This document shows positions 1 through 9,195 of a stretch of 64,000 nucleotides of DNA, one piece after another. This DNA comes from CAIMUM01 sp034429715 (GTDB lineage: Bacteria > Chloroflexota > Dehalococcoidia > GIF9 > UBA5629). The notes below the pieces were generated by a model. It was not told the DNA's origin and made no database searches. It saw nothing but the letters and a program-made list of their open reading frames with translations. Both the position numbers and the translations under genes were made by a program. Location: positions 1 to 64,000 of the forward strand of contig DAOUFR010000058.1 of NCBI GenBank assembly GCA_034429715.1. Direction: 5' to 3'. Every line of letters begins with the position of its first letter. The first letter of the stretch is position 1.

Positions 1-1
1 C

Positions 2-604
2 AACAGGTTCTCCTGCCTGCGCAAAAAGGGCGGCAGGTGCTACGCCATCAAGGGCGATAACCGCTACCACTCCATCTTCGGCGGCAGCGTCTCCGGCGGC
101 TGCTTCGCAGTCCATCCCAGCGATACCGCCCCCGCCCTGGTGGCCCTCGACGCCAAAATCGTGACCTCCAGCCGCACCATCGAGGCCGAGAAGTTCTTCG
201 AGGTCAAGCCCGTCAAGACCACCATCCTCAAGGCCGACGAGATCATCACCGCCATCCAGATACCCGAGCCTCCCGCAGGCTCGGCCAGCGCCTTCCTCAA
301 GTTCGCACTGCGCAGGTCCATCGACTTCCCCATCGTCAACTGCGCCGCCATAGTCACCCTCAAGGACGGCAAGGTCTCGGCCGCCCGGATCTGCCTCAAC
401 GCAGTCCACGTTATCCCCTACAGGGCGCTACAGGCCGAGCAGGCGGTTATCGGCAAGAAGATAGACGAGGCGCTGGCCGAAGAAGCGGGGCAAGCCGCCG
501 TATCCGCAGCCAAACCCCTTGAGCACAACAAGTACATGGTGGCGGTGGCCAAGGTGATGGTGAAAAGGGCCCTTCTGGCCTGTGTGGGGGCTTATAAAGA
601 GTGA
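2..604 (+). CDS. Molybdenum hydroxylase FAD-binding (medium) subunit, 5'-truncated by window edge
   Basis: The frame is open from base 2, so the start lies upstream; about 200 residues are visible. The N-terminal visible part reads CLRKKGGRC, then GGCFAVHPSDTAPALVALDA, the late part of the FAD-binding fold of the CoxM/XdhB/HcrB family. The C-terminal CO-dehydrogenase flavoprotein domain follows. Cysteines at visible residues 5, 13 and 34 align by spacing and context with cysteines that hold the extra [4Fe-4S] cluster of 4-hydroxybenzoyl-CoA reductase beta subunits, so an anaerobic aryl- or heteroaryl-hydroxylase/reductase is likely; the substrate cannot be told. The subunit passes electrons between FAD and the 2Fe-2S and Mo subunits, which should be encoded upstream. 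Codons end almost entirely in C or G, unlike the next genes. Confidence 0.85.
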   Translation, partial: NRFSCLRKKGGRCYAIKGDNRYHSIFGGSVSGGCFAVHPSDTAPALVALDAKIVTSSRTIEAEKFFEVKPVKTTILKADEIITAIQIPEPPAGSASAFLKFALRRSIDFPIVNCAAIVTLKDGKVSAARICLNAVHVIPYRALQAEQAVIGKKIDEALAEEAGQAAVSAAKPLEHNKYMVAVAKVMVKRALLACVGAYKE

Positions 605-647
605 TTGAATCATTTGCGGCTATGGCAACAACGGAGGTAAGGACGAA

Positions 648-1022
648 ATGCTATTTGCTTTGCTTTTGGACATAATAAACATTGCCATAAGCCTGACGGC
701 CCGCATGAACAAGTCACTCAGGGAGATGATTTCCGTGCGTAACTATTCTTACGTTATTAAGACCAAGGACGGGAAAATTGGCCGCAGGTTCATATTTGCC
801 CGGGGTAAATATTCATCTGACAAGGTGCTGAATGATTATGATCTTGCGCTGGTTTTCGAAAACGATAAGATAGGTTTTAAAGCGCTGGCGCTGGATGGGG
901 CGACAGGTATGACCAAGGCTGTGAATAATTACGAATTGACCCTCGTCGGCAATCAGAAAATATTCGGCTTCCTGGGCATCGTTATGGGGGTGTCAATGGG
1001 AATGATAAAGAGGCCTCAATGA
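648..1022 (+). CDS. Hypothetical protein, possibly SCP2-like sterol/acyl carrier fold
   Basis: A 124-residue protein with a good ribosome site (GGAGGTAAGG) ahead of the ATG. The first 20 residues are hydrophobic but there is no clear signal cleavage site. The body has alternating strand patterns (LALVFENDKIGF, then YELTLVGNQKIFGFLG) that resemble the end of SCP2 lipid-carrier domains, where a short strand, a helix and a G-D/N turn precede a hydrophobic helix. This resemblance is by eye and weak. It lies 24 bases before the MoaD-like gene and may share its transcript. Function unknown. Confidence 0.55.
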   Translation: MLFALLLDIINIAISLTARMNKSLREMISVRNYSYVIKTKDGKIGRRFIFARGKYSSDKVLNDYDLALVFENDKIGFKALALDGATGMTKAVNNYELTLVGNQKIFGFLGIVMGVSMGMIKRPQ

Positions 1023-1045
1023 TGCGCGGAATCAGAGGTATGTGA

Positions 1046-1279
1046 ATGAAGATTAAGCTCAGCTATGGCAAATTCCTCAAGATAGAAGACTGTCCCACCG
1101 GTTCTATGATCGAGGTGCCAGAAAAATGCACCGTGCGAGACCTGCTTGTCCTGCTTAAACTGCCTTACTATTTACAGAAGTCAATCATAGCGCGAGTCAA
1201 TGGCGAACCGGTCTGGATGGCAACAGAGCTTGCAGAAAACGACACAATATGGCTGCTCAGGACTATTGGTGGAGGATAA
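1046..1279 (+). CDS. MoaD/ThiS-like small sulfur-carrier (beta-grasp) protein
   Basis: A 77-residue protein ending in Gly-Gly-Gly, with the VRDLL helix start and the NGEPVWMATELAENDTIWLL stretch typical of the MoaD/ThiS ubiquitin-like fold. In this family the terminal diglycine is adenylated by a MoeB/ThiF-type E1 and thiocarboxylated to donate sulfur, for example to molybdopterin or tungstopterin. No E1 or molybdopterin synthase large subunit is in the window. The nearby molybdenum hydroxylase subunit suggests a role in pterin cofactor supply, but many anaerobes carry extra MoaD-like genes next to oxidoreductases whose partners are unknown. Confidence 0.75.
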   Translation: MKIKLSYGKFLKIEDCPTGSMIEVPEKCTVRDLLVLLKLPYYLQKSIIARVNGEPVWMATELAENDTIWLLRTIGGG

Positions 1280-1347
1280 GTGAGGACGGTTGAGCAATAT
1301 ATCTACAAGGCAATTTGGAGTTGAGAATAAGTAATGAAGGTTTGGAC

Positions 1348-2757
1348 ATGCGAACAAAAACACAATGCAGTGATACTCTGAAAAAGGACCTGGGGAAACT
1401 CATAGGAAAAGGGAAAGTCAGGACCGACGCCGAGCACCTATTGGCATATTCCAGCGACGCTACGCGTTACCATGCGCAGGGCAGCCCGGATGCTGTAGTG
1501 TTGATTGAGACGGTGGAGGATGTTTGCAGGACCATCAGGTATGCCAATGAGCACGGGGTACCGGTCACGCCACGTGGCGCGGGAACCGGGCTTTCGGGAG
1601 GCGCTACTCCGATTCACGGTGGCATAGTCCTTGACATGAAGCGCATGAACAAGATACTTGATATTAATAAAGGTAATATGACTGCCCGTGTTGAGTGCGG
1701 TTTGGTGCTGGCAAATTTCCACCGGGCTGTAGAGAAGGAAAAGCTCTTTTATCCACCCGACCCGCAGAGTCAGGATGTATGTACGCTGGGAGGCAATATA
1801 GCCTGCCGCGCCGGAGGCCCGCACGCGGTAAAATACGGGACTACCCCAAACTATGTTCTCGGACTCGAAGCCGTCCTGCCCGATGGATCGGTCATCCACA
1901 CAGGGGGCACCAGCGTCAAAATATCCACCGGATACAATCTTACACAGCTTTTAAGCGGATCTGAAGGAACTCTGGCCGTCATTACTAAGGCCAACCTGCG
2001 ACTTCTACCCCTGCCGCAAAGCCGCAAAACGGTCATGATCGTGTGCGATACTGCCCAACTGGCGGCGGAAGTGGTATCACGAATTATCTATGAGGGCGCG
2101 ATCCCGGCGGTACTGGAATATCTCCCTGTCGGGGCAATCATGCTGCTGAACGCATACAGGCCCATACCAGTCGCGATGGACGGACAGGCTTATCTGCTGA
2201 TCGAGCTGGATGGATCGCCGACCATGATTTCAGAAGATCTGGCGAGAATCAAAGGTATTGCAGAAGGTATGAAAGTCAGGGAAGTGAAATCCGTAGATGA
2301 TGAGAAGATAGCGGCGGGCATCTGGAAGGCGCGCAAGAATATGCATGCGCTGTTGCTGCAGGTCTTTCAGAAATTTATTTCTGAGGATGTCACGGTGCCG
2401 CGTGACAGGATACCTGAGATGGTGCAAGCCGTAGCCGATATCGGAAAAAAAGTTGGCATATTTACCGGCATGAGCGGACATGCTGGCGACGGCAATATTC
2501 ATCCGGCCGCTCAGATGCTGGAGATCACGCCGGAGAATGAGAGAAAAGCTGAAGAAGCTGTCAAAATGATGATAGAAAAGGGGTTGGAGCTGGGTGGCAC
2601 GATCTCGGGTGAGCACGGAATCGGCCTGCACAAATCACCTTATATTGAGAAAGAACTAGGCAAAACGCAGATAGAATTGATGAAACGCGTGAAACAGGCC
2701 TTCGATCCAAATAGCATCATGAACCCCGGCAAGATATGGCCTGAGGAGTCAGCATGA
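1348..2757 (+). CDS. FAD-binding oxidoreductase, GlcD / D-lactate dehydrogenase type
   Basis: 469 residues. The N-terminal PCMH-type FAD domain has PRGAGTGLSGGATPIHGG near residues 75-92 and GGNIACRAGGPHAVKYG near 150; the C-terminal FAD-oxidase domain ends with SGEHGIGLHKSPYI and FDPNSIMNPGK. These are hallmarks of the GlcD/LldD-like 2-hydroxyacid dehydrogenase family. The ATG at 1348 is chosen because AAGG lies 7 bases ahead; an in-frame TTG at 1315 would add 11 residues with a poorer ribosome site. Its stop overlaps the start of the next gene (ATGA), so the two proteins probably form one complex. Likely substrate is a 2-hydroxyacid, with electrons going to the partner Fe-S protein. Substrate not determined. 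Confidence 0.9.
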   Translation: MRTKTQCSDTLKKDLGKLIGKGKVRTDAEHLLAYSSDATRYHAQGSPDAVVLIETVEDVCRTIRYANEHGVPVTPRGAGTGLSGGATPIHGGIVLDMKRMNKILDINKGNMTARVECGLVLANFHRAVEKEKLFYPPDPQSQDVCTLGGNIACRAGGPHAVKYGTTPNYVLGLEAVLPDGSVIHTGGTSVKISTGYNLTQLLSGSEGTLAVITKANLRLLPLPQSRKTVMIVCDTAQLAAEVVSRIIYEGAIPAVLEYLPVGAIMLLNAYRPIPVAMDGQAYLLIELDGSPTMISEDLARIKGIAEGMKVREVKSVDDEKIAAGIWKARKNMHALLLQVFQKFISEDVTVPRDRIPEMVQAVADIGKKVGIFTGMSGHAGDGNIHPAAQMLEITPENERKAEEAVKMMIEKGLELGGTISGEHGIGLHKSPYIEKELGKTQIELMKRVKQAFDPNSIMNPGKIWPEESA

Positions 2758-3959
2758 TCGGTGATCTTGCCAGCTATAGCAAAGTGTTGGCTCGCTGCTC
2801 GCACTGTTCACTGTGCGAAGCAGTATGCCCTGTATTTCTAGCCGATCTGCTCGAAACAAATGTTGCGCGTGCCCGTGTGGATATCATCGATCAGGTGTTT
2901 TATAGAAAGGCCATGCCAGTAACTCCGCAGGTTAAAGAGATCATCAACCGTTGCCTGTTGTGTACCCGGTGCACTCAGGAGTGCGGGGGCGCAGTGCCGG
3001 TCCATGAAATAGTTATGACCGCCCGCCACAAGCTGTATAAAGGCAAACGGCAAAACTGGTTTCAGCGTTACATCCTGGCGAACATGATTGAAAATAAGGG
3101 GCTGGCAGGGTTACCTGCCCTGTTCATCTGGATGGCTCAGAGACTTCATGTCGCACCGGCTGGTTTCCCATCTGTGAACCTTCGCCCATTCAACAAGAGG
3201 TATAGAGGCAACTATCCACCGGAAGGACAGAAGAGGGGCAAGGTGGCATATTTTGTGGGCTGCGCGACGAACACGATGGATATCGATACCGGAGAATCCG
3301 TCATGAAGGTGCTTGCCCGTAACGGGATTGAGGTGGTAATACCTGAGAAGCTGATGTGCTGCGGCATTCCGGCGCTGGGAGAAGGTGATATTGCCAAGGC
3401 TCAAAGGGCGGTGAGAAACAACATTATCATTCTGGCCGGCCAGGAAGTTGATGCAATAATTACCGACTGTACTTCGTGCGGGATGATGCTGAAAAAGGAG
3501 ATGGCAAAGGTGCTGCCTGCGGGCGACCCGCTGGCGGCGGATGCAGCTCGTGTATCTGAGAAAGTATTCGAAGTAACCGATTACCTGAACAAACTGGGAC
3601 TTTCGGCCGATCCGGATGGATTGAACAAGAAATATACGTATCATATCCCGTGCCACAGCGGTTGGACCGATACACTGAATGAGGCTCCGGTGCAGCTTCT
3701 GGCAAAGATACCCGGCGTACACTATTGCGCCATGGAGCAGCCGGAAAAATGCTGTGGCGCGGGAGGTTCCTTCTTCATGCATTATGGCGAGCTGGCCCGC
3801 AAGATCGGGAAACGCAAAGCGGCGGATATAGAAGCCACAGATGCGGATGTGGTTATTTCGCAGTGCCCGGGCTGTCGCTCATATATATCCCATCTTAGCC
3901 TGCCCGGTCGGAAGATGTTGCATCCGATCGGTCTACTCAGGAGGGCGTATAAACTATAG
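2754..3959 (+). CDS. Fe-S oxidoreductase with two 4Fe-4S motifs and two CCG domains (GlcF/HdrD-like)
   Basis: 401 residues, translationally coupled to the FAD protein upstream by a 4-base overlap. Residues ~15-30 hold CSHCSLCEAVCP, a normal 4Fe-4S motif. Residues ~68-80 hold CLLCTRCTQECG, where the last Cys is followed by Gly rather than Pro. Two cysteine-rich CCG domains follow: VGCATN...MCCGIPALGEGD, and HIPCHSG...EKCCGAGGSFF...QCPGCRSYI. CCG domains bind non-cubane or 4Fe-4S clusters in heterodisulfide reductase and glycolate oxidase subunits. With the GlcD-like partner this is expected to carry electrons from a hydroxyacid to a quinone, flavoprotein or ferredoxin-like acceptor. No membrane segment is seen, so docking is through another protein. 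Confidence 0.9.
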   Translation: MIGDLASYSKVLARCSHCSLCEAVCPVFLADLLETNVARARVDIIDQVFYRKAMPVTPQVKEIINRCLLCTRCTQECGGAVPVHEIVMTARHKLYKGKRQNWFQRYILANMIENKGLAGLPALFIWMAQRLHVAPAGFPSVNLRPFNKRYRGNYPPEGQKRGKVAYFVGCATNTMDIDTGESVMKVLARNGIEVVIPEKLMCCGIPALGEGDIAKAQRAVRNNIIILAGQEVDAIITDCTSCGMMLKKEMAKVLPAGDPLAADAARVSEKVFEVTDYLNKLGLSADPDGLNKKYTYHIPCHSGWTDTLNEAPVQLLAKIPGVHYCAMEQPEKCCGAGGSFFMHYGELARKIGKRKAADIEATDADVVISQCPGCRSYISHLSLPGRKMLHPIGLLRRAYKL

Positions 3960-4030
3960 GCGCTGTTGGAAAGGTCGGATTCGATGTCACAGTTCGTTCA
4001 AATAATTAATGCGTGAAATAGGAGTTGGAT

Positions 4031-5245
4031 ATGAAAGTTGTGCAATTCAATGTCACCGTCCCCCAGTTTTTAGCGTTGAAAGCTCTTGGCGCGTTAAATA
4101 AGAACATCTATTACTCAGGCCCTCTTGCAACCGTACACATGGCAGACGTGTCGGAACCTGAGATTAAATCGCCCGACTGGGTCAAGATTAAGGTTGCACG
4201 GTGCGGGATCTGCACCAGCGATATTAATACCATACTGCTGAATGTATCTCCTGCGTGGTCGCCTTATAGCTCTGGGCCTGCTGTGCCTGGCCACGAGATA
4301 GCGGGGACGATAGTGGAAGTTGGAACGGGAGTTGAAGGCCTGCGTCTTGGCGAACTTGTTGCAGTCTGCCCGGTACTGAACTGTAAGGCTAGGGATATTG
4401 AGCCAGAATGTGATGCCTGCAAAAGCGGCCTCGCCACCTGCGAAAACTTCGCCGAAGGTAGTCTATTGCCGGGCATGGCTGTCGACAACTGCGCATCGAC
4501 GGTCGGAGGATACGGCGAGTATATCATTGCTCACAAAAGCCAAATCTTCAAAGTGCCGCCAGGGACCGCGCCGGAAACTGTTGCGCTAATCGAGCCGTTT
4601 TCGATTGCGCTGGAAGCTGTGCTGGCCAACCGACCGGCTGAAGGCGACCATGTGCTTGTCATTGGCGGCGGCGTAATAGGTACCATGATCATTTGTGCCA
4701 TCCGTGCACTGGATATCCCATGCAAAATTACTTCCGCTGTGAGCTCGGATTTTACCGGCCGGCTAGCAAAGAAGTCAGGCGCGGATTTCACCATTAGCGG
4801 ACCAAAAACGCTGGCGGCGGCGGCCAGCATTACAGGAGGCAAGTGCTACAAACCTTTGCTCGGTGCGGACAGCATGATGGGGGGATTCGACCGTATTTAC
4901 GACTGTTTTTCGCACTCAAATACAGTTGACATGGCCATCCGCTCGTTGAAAACCGGGGGAGTCATTTCTCTGATCGGGATTTCCGACCATATCAGGCTGG
5001 ATCCTGCCATGCTCTGGCTCAAGCTCATCACGCTTAAAAGTACTTTATACTATGGAGTCCACGAGTGGAAAGGCACTCGCAAGCATGTATTCGATATAGC
5101 TATCGACCTTATTTCAAGCAAACACCTGGACCTGAAAAGCATGGTGACCCACAAGTTCAAGCTGGCCGATTACAAGAAAATGATGGAAGTCAATGTAAAT
5201 AAAGGCAAATACAAGGCGATAAAGACGATGTTTGTCTATGAGTGA
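4031..5245 (+). CDS. Zinc-dependent alcohol dehydrogenase, medium-chain (MDR) family
   Basis: 404 residues. Catalytic zinc region CGICTSDIN and PGHEIAGTIVEVG; structural-zinc-like cysteines in the stretch CKARDIEPECDACKSGLATC; Rossmann motif VIGGGVIGTMI near residue 216. The order matches Zn-MDR dehydrogenases that oxidise alcohols or sugars with NAD(P). The ATG at 4031 sits 6 bases after AGGAG; a TTG two codons earlier is less likely. The four cysteines of the structural-zinc loop are more widely spaced than usual (an insertion between the first and second). The gene follows the Fe-S oxidoreductase after 71 bases. Substrate unknown. Confidence 0.9.
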   Translation: MKVVQFNVTVPQFLALKALGALNKNIYYSGPLATVHMADVSEPEIKSPDWVKIKVARCGICTSDINTILLNVSPAWSPYSSGPAVPGHEIAGTIVEVGTGVEGLRLGELVAVCPVLNCKARDIEPECDACKSGLATCENFAEGSLLPGMAVDNCASTVGGYGEYIIAHKSQIFKVPPGTAPETVALIEPFSIALEAVLANRPAEGDHVLVIGGGVIGTMIICAIRALDIPCKITSAVSSDFTGRLAKKSGADFTISGPKTLAAAASITGGKCYKPLLGADSMMGGFDRIYDCFSHSNTVDMAIRSLKTGGVISLIGISDHIRLDPAMLWLKLITLKSTLYYGVHEWKGTRKHVFDIAIDLISSKHLDLKSMVTHKFKLADYKKMMEVNVNKGKYKAIKTMFVYE

Positions 5246-5486
5246 CGATTTGTGTTAAAAAAAGTGGTAAGTGTCCCTTAACACCTAGATTTCTCCATCT
5301 GATTCGTCCTCGAGGCACAGCTTTTTTAATTTCATCGGTGAGGTCAACCAAGCCCAGGATTGAATAATCCGTTCCGGAATTATAATTTGGGACGACAGAG
5401 ACCTTAGCAACTTTGGTATTGTTTTTGACGGTTGGCTTTAGTGGCACACTGTCGATTATCCAGAATATTGGGGAGGTGAAAACATC

Positions 5487-6836
5487 GTGACAATGGACTT
5501 GACGGAAAAGACATCAAAGCTATCATTCGGACGGATGATTGGATATGGGATGGGTGGATTTGGCGGTGAATTTCTATATACCACAATTAGTATTTTCGCG
5601 CTATATTATTTCACCGATGTTGCACTTATCGGAGCGGCCGTTGCAGGTATGCTCCTAATGGTCGCACGTTTGTGGGACGCTTTCGCCGATATCCTGATGG
5701 GCTACATTTCCGACCACACCAAGAGCAGATGGGGGCAGCGTCGACCTTATATATTATTTGGCGCAATTCCAGTCGGCGTCCTGTTATACTTATTGTTTCA
5801 GACACCGAGTTTACCCCCTATTGAAAGGATCATATACTACGGCGCAATCATAATTCTGGTATGGACCGCTTTTACCGTTGTGTACGTGCCATATAATGCC
5901 ATGGTGCCCGCCATAACCCGTGATCCAAAGGAACAGTCCAGACTAGTAGGAGTCCAGAGAATACTGGTGGTGATTGCTGGTGCCACCATTGGGGGATTAG
6001 CGAAGCCGCTTGTTGCGTCCTTTCCCACCGAACAAATAGGGTGGAGTAATCTGGGCCTGATCTTTGCAATTGTGTTGGTTGTTTGCCAGTTCATTACATT
6101 CTTCTCAACCAAAGAGCGATATACATCCGAAACAGAAGCGTATCGCTTTCGCGACAGCTACAAACTAATCTTTAAAAATAAGCCTTTTATGCTAGTCTGT
6201 ATTGCAACAGCTTGCGTATTTATAAATTTTACTGTTGTTGGCGCCATGGTGAATTACTTCTTTAAATACAACGTTCCAAACGAGGGTTTTGTCCCGATCG
6301 CCTTGCTTAGCATCTACGGTTTTGCGGCCTTAGTGATGCCCCTTTGGGTACTTCTATCTAACAGAATTGGCAAGAAGTCAGTTTACATCATCAGTTTTGC
6401 TATTTTTGGTTTTTGCAATATTTTTCAGTTCTTCGTATATACACAAGATATGGCGGTTTTACTGTCACTTTTCATTACCTATGGCATTGGTTTCTCCGGT
6501 TTGATGCTCAGCTTGTTTGCCATTGTTCCTGAGACCGTAGATTATGGAGAATGGAAAACGGGGATTCGAACTCAGGGAATACAGTATGGAACCTTAACAT
6601 TTGTTTTTAAACTCGCTGCGTCGGTCGCAGGGATGTTAATAGGGTTTGGCCTTGAACTATTTGGGTATGTTGCTAATGCAGTGCAATCGCAAAGCACGCT
6701 AATGGGAATGCGGGTTTTGACCACACTCTTTCCGGCCGCCATAACGGCCATTGGAATTATCGCACTTTTCTTTTATCCTATCAATTCGGCAAAACATGCG
6801 ATGATGGTCAGGGAGATCGAGGAACGAAAGAAATAG
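5487..6836 (+). CDS. GPH-family (glycoside-pentoside-hexuronide) cation symporter
   Basis: 449 residues with about twelve membrane helices. Family marks are ARLWDAFADILMGYISDHTKSRWGQRRP near residues 55-85 (the Asp-rich helix 2 and loop 2-3) and IVPETVDYGEWKTGIR in the second half, both typical of MelB-like GPH transporters. These import sugars, glucuronides or related solutes with H+ or Na+. The GTG start has GGGGAGG 8 bases ahead. It is followed 258 bases later by an exported D-aminoacylase-like hydrolase, so the real cargo could be a product of that enzyme rather than a sugar; this is inference. No neighbouring glycosidase is present. Confidence 0.88.
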   Translation: MTMDLTEKTSKLSFGRMIGYGMGGFGGEFLYTTISIFALYYFTDVALIGAAVAGMLLMVARLWDAFADILMGYISDHTKSRWGQRRPYILFGAIPVGVLLYLLFQTPSLPPIERIIYYGAIIILVWTAFTVVYVPYNAMVPAITRDPKEQSRLVGVQRILVVIAGATIGGLAKPLVASFPTEQIGWSNLGLIFAIVLVVCQFITFFSTKERYTSETEAYRFRDSYKLIFKNKPFMLVCIATACVFINFTVVGAMVNYFFKYNVPNEGFVPIALLSIYGFAALVMPLWVLLSNRIGKKSVYIISFAIFGFCNIFQFFVYTQDMAVLLSLFITYGIGFSGLMLSLFAIVPETVDYGEWKTGIRTQGIQYGTLTFVFKLAASVAGMLIGFGLELFGYVANAVQSQSTLMGMRVLTTLFPAAITAIGIIALFFYPINSAKHAMMVREIEERKK

Positions 6837-7094
6837 CCCATCCTTTCGCAAGTGAGAACGATGTGTGATAGGTTAGCAGTCGAAGTGAGGGATGATCCCA
6901 GTTCTCGCGAGGCCTACAACTGATAATCACCTATGGGAGAACATTTCGTCGGGATACTTGATGGTAAATTCTTCGGATGATTGCGGCACTTTTTTACTCC
7001 TTGTCTGTACGTATTACTGATACTCTTTTTATTAGATAAGAAGGTTAACTTTACAAATGGTTTGATTGATGATGTATGTTAAGGAGGGACCTCC

Positions 7095-8741
7095 ATGCGA
7101 ATCTTGCGCTCTATGCGATCATTACTCCTGGTACTGGCACTGGTTCTGACGGTTTTCCCGTTCGTCAATAGTTGTGCGCCAGCCAATAAATACGACTACG
7201 ATGTATTAATCAAGGGCGGGCAGATATATGATGGCACCACAAATCCGCCCTTTACAGGAGACATTGGCATTAAAGGCGACAAAATAGTGGCGATTGGGAA
7301 ATTGAGCGGTCGACCCAATGAGGTTATTGATGCCAAAGGATGCATCGTCACCCCTGGCTTCATCGATTGCCACAACCACACGGACCTGGCTTACCAGGTG
7401 CTTGCAAACCTTACCTTCATTGCGCCTTTTTTACCGGAGTGGAAAGGAAATTACAACCATACCTTTCAGGGCGTCACAACAATTATTACAGGGAACTGCG
7501 GCGTGGGAGCCACCGATACTGCAGCCTGGCTCGATAAAATCAACTCCCTCGGCGGATTTGGCACGAATGTCTATCACCTAATACCATATGAAGCTGTGAA
7601 AAGCGAAGTTATCGGCATCGACCAACGTTACGCAACGGCACAAGAGCTTGAAGCAGTCCAGAAAAAAATTGCCGCGGAAATGGAAAAAGGAGCCGTGGGA
7701 CTTTCAACGGGGGTGTATGCATATGACACTACGGATGAGATTGTAGAAGCCGCCAAAGTCGTAAATAAATACGGCGGCATTTATGACACAAATATAAGAA
7801 GTGAATATGGTGAGTCTTTGGATAACGGTAAGATCGCCGTTATTGAAGCATTGAAAGAAGCGATCGACATCGGGCGTAAAACCGGCATCCCCGTCCAGAT
7901 AGCGCATATTAAAATAGGACACATACAAAATTCCGTAATGAAAGATCCGCAGCAAATGATTGATATGATCGTTGCAGCGCAGCAGGAAGGAATCGATGTA
8001 ACTGCCGATCAGTATCCATATGAGACAGAATGCGACCCATTACTGGTTACGCTGAATTACAAATATCTCACAGGCGGACAGCTTAAGAAGGAGTTTAAGA
8101 CCAGCCAGGGCAAAATGGAATTGAAAAAAGGTGCCGATGAGGCCTTGTCCCTGGTCCCGCCCGAAGATATTTTGATAGTCGGTTGTGATGTGAAGAAGGA
8201 CTATGAAGGCAAGAATATCAAACAAATTGCGGAACTCGAAAAAAGAGAGCCCGCAGATGTATACATGGACTGCGTCCTCATGGACAAGCCCCCATACTGC
8301 GCATACTTCACTCAGGACATTAACATCGTGCGTAGTTTCATGAAGTATGACTGGGTATTTACCGGCTCTGACGGGGCTCTATTTCCGAAATCTTTTGCTC
8401 CGATTGTGGGGAAAATGCATCCCCGCTTCTACGGCACTTTTTCCCGTAAACTCAAGCAGTTTGTTCTTGATGAAAAATTGATGGACCTTCAGTCCGCGAT
8501 CAGGTCTATGAGTTCCATGCCGGCTGAGAAATTTAAGCTTAAAGGCAGAGGGAAGATAGCCGAAGGTTACTATGCCGATATTGCGGTAATAGATCTTAGC
8601 AAGCTGGCGGACAAAGCGACATATGAAGATCCCATTGAGTACCCGACCGGTGTGGTCGACCTGATCGTAAACGGAGTTATTGAAATTCGGGACGGCAATG
8701 CAACGGGTCAGGCAGGTGGACGTGGATGTACGAAGGAGTGA
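7095..8741 (+). CDS. Exported lipoprotein N-acyl-D-amino acid deacylase-like amidohydrolase
   Basis: 548 residues. A hydrophobic leader ends at a lipobox-like FVNSC near residue 27, so the protein is probably lipid-anchored on the outer face of the membrane. The mature part is an amidohydrolase: TPGFIDCHNHTD (metal site 1), GNCGVGATD, STGVYAYDTTDE, VQIAHIKIGH, and FTGSDGALFPKS. This pattern is that of D-aminoacylase and D-glutamate/aspartate deacylase relatives, which remove acyl groups from D-amino acids and use a carboxylate or Cys-bridged zinc. It could scavenge acylated D-amino acids from cell-wall debris. GGAGG lies ahead of the ATG. The preceding transporter may take up the product. Confidence 0.85.
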   Translation: MRILRSMRSLLLVLALVLTVFPFVNSCAPANKYDYDVLIKGGQIYDGTTNPPFTGDIGIKGDKIVAIGKLSGRPNEVIDAKGCIVTPGFIDCHNHTDLAYQVLANLTFIAPFLPEWKGNYNHTFQGVTTIITGNCGVGATDTAAWLDKINSLGGFGTNVYHLIPYEAVKSEVIGIDQRYATAQELEAVQKKIAAEMEKGAVGLSTGVYAYDTTDEIVEAAKVVNKYGGIYDTNIRSEYGESLDNGKIAVIEALKEAIDIGRKTGIPVQIAHIKIGHIQNSVMKDPQQMIDMIVAAQQEGIDVTADQYPYETECDPLLVTLNYKYLTGGQLKKEFKTSQGKMELKKGADEALSLVPPEDILIVGCDVKKDYEGKNIKQIAELEKREPADVYMDCVLMDKPPYCAYFTQDINIVRSFMKYDWVFTGSDGALFPKSFAPIVGKMHPRFYGTFSRKLKQFVLDEKLMDLQSAIRSMSSMPAEKFKLKGRGKIAEGYYADIAVIDLSKLADKATYEDPIEYPTGVVDLIVNGVIEIRDGNATGQAGGRGCTKE

Positions 8742-8747
8742 GCATGA

Positions 8748-8900
8748 CTACCCCTCGCCCACATAAGCGGCAATAACTTCTTTGTTTGATGCTATTTCCG
8801 CGGGAGTTCCATCGGCAATATTTTTACCAAAGTCGAGCACGACGATACGGTCCGCAAGATCCATCACCACGCCCATGTCATGCTCGATCAGCACTATTGA
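8748..8900 (-). pseudogene. C-terminal remnant of a LivG-type ABC transporter ATPase
   Basis: On the minus strand a frame ending at 8748 encodes LIEHDMGVVMDLADRIVVLD followed by FGKNIADGTPAEIASNKEVIAAYVGEG. This is the H-loop and C-terminal tail of branched-chain amino acid ABC ATPases. About 47 residues are recognisable; the Walker A, Q-loop, signature and Walker B parts are missing. The open frame reaches 9014, but the upstream 40 codons do not look like LivG. It is convergent with the aminoacylase gene, whose stop is 6 bases away. Most likely debris of a deleted liv cluster. Confidence 0.7.
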
Positions 8901-9014
8901 GTCAACGCCGTCGCGCAGGACAGTAGTATCCGAGTAGGATTCACCTGGGCCTTCGCAGATATCGTAAACAAAGCGTGCGATTGACATCGTGATAGAAAGA
9001 ACATATAATTTCAA

Positions 9015-9036
9015 ATGAATGAACTGTTCAGTATAT
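9015..9036. promoter_or_regulatory. Degenerate dyad resembling the site at 13853, ahead of the FrhB-like/ior operon
   Basis: ATGAATGA, a 5-base spacer (ACTGT), then TCAGTATAT. The left arm is identical to that of the perfect dyad at 13853-13877 and the spacer length is the same; only part of the right arm (TCA, ATAT) is kept. It lies about 160 bases upstream of the FrhB-like gene in the otherwise featureless stretch 8901-9195. It may be a second, weaker operator for the TetR regulator at 13002. By-eye match only. Confidence 0.35.
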
Positions 9037-9195
9037 ATGTAATTCTGAATTATAGTGGTTCATAGCAGTCATTTGTTAACATGGATATGTCTTTTGATTG
9101 TGTCCATTGCGTAAAATTTCTTACGTCCGGGTTATTCTAAATTCGTAATGAGTATCAACTGTACTAAATATCAAATAATATAAGGGGAAAGGGGT

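Noticed and set aside
5190..5447. Minus-strand open frame of 85 codons with protein-like stretch (NYNSGTDYSILGLVDLTDE) in the gap before the GPH symporter
   Set aside because: It overlaps the end of the alcohol dehydrogenase, has no ribosome site and no family I can name. It may be a decayed gene piece but cannot be supported.
6837..7094. GTTCTC ... GAGAAC inverted sequences between the symporter and aminoacylase
   Set aside because: Arms of 6 bases separated by ~35 bases occur easily by chance; no terminator-like T run.
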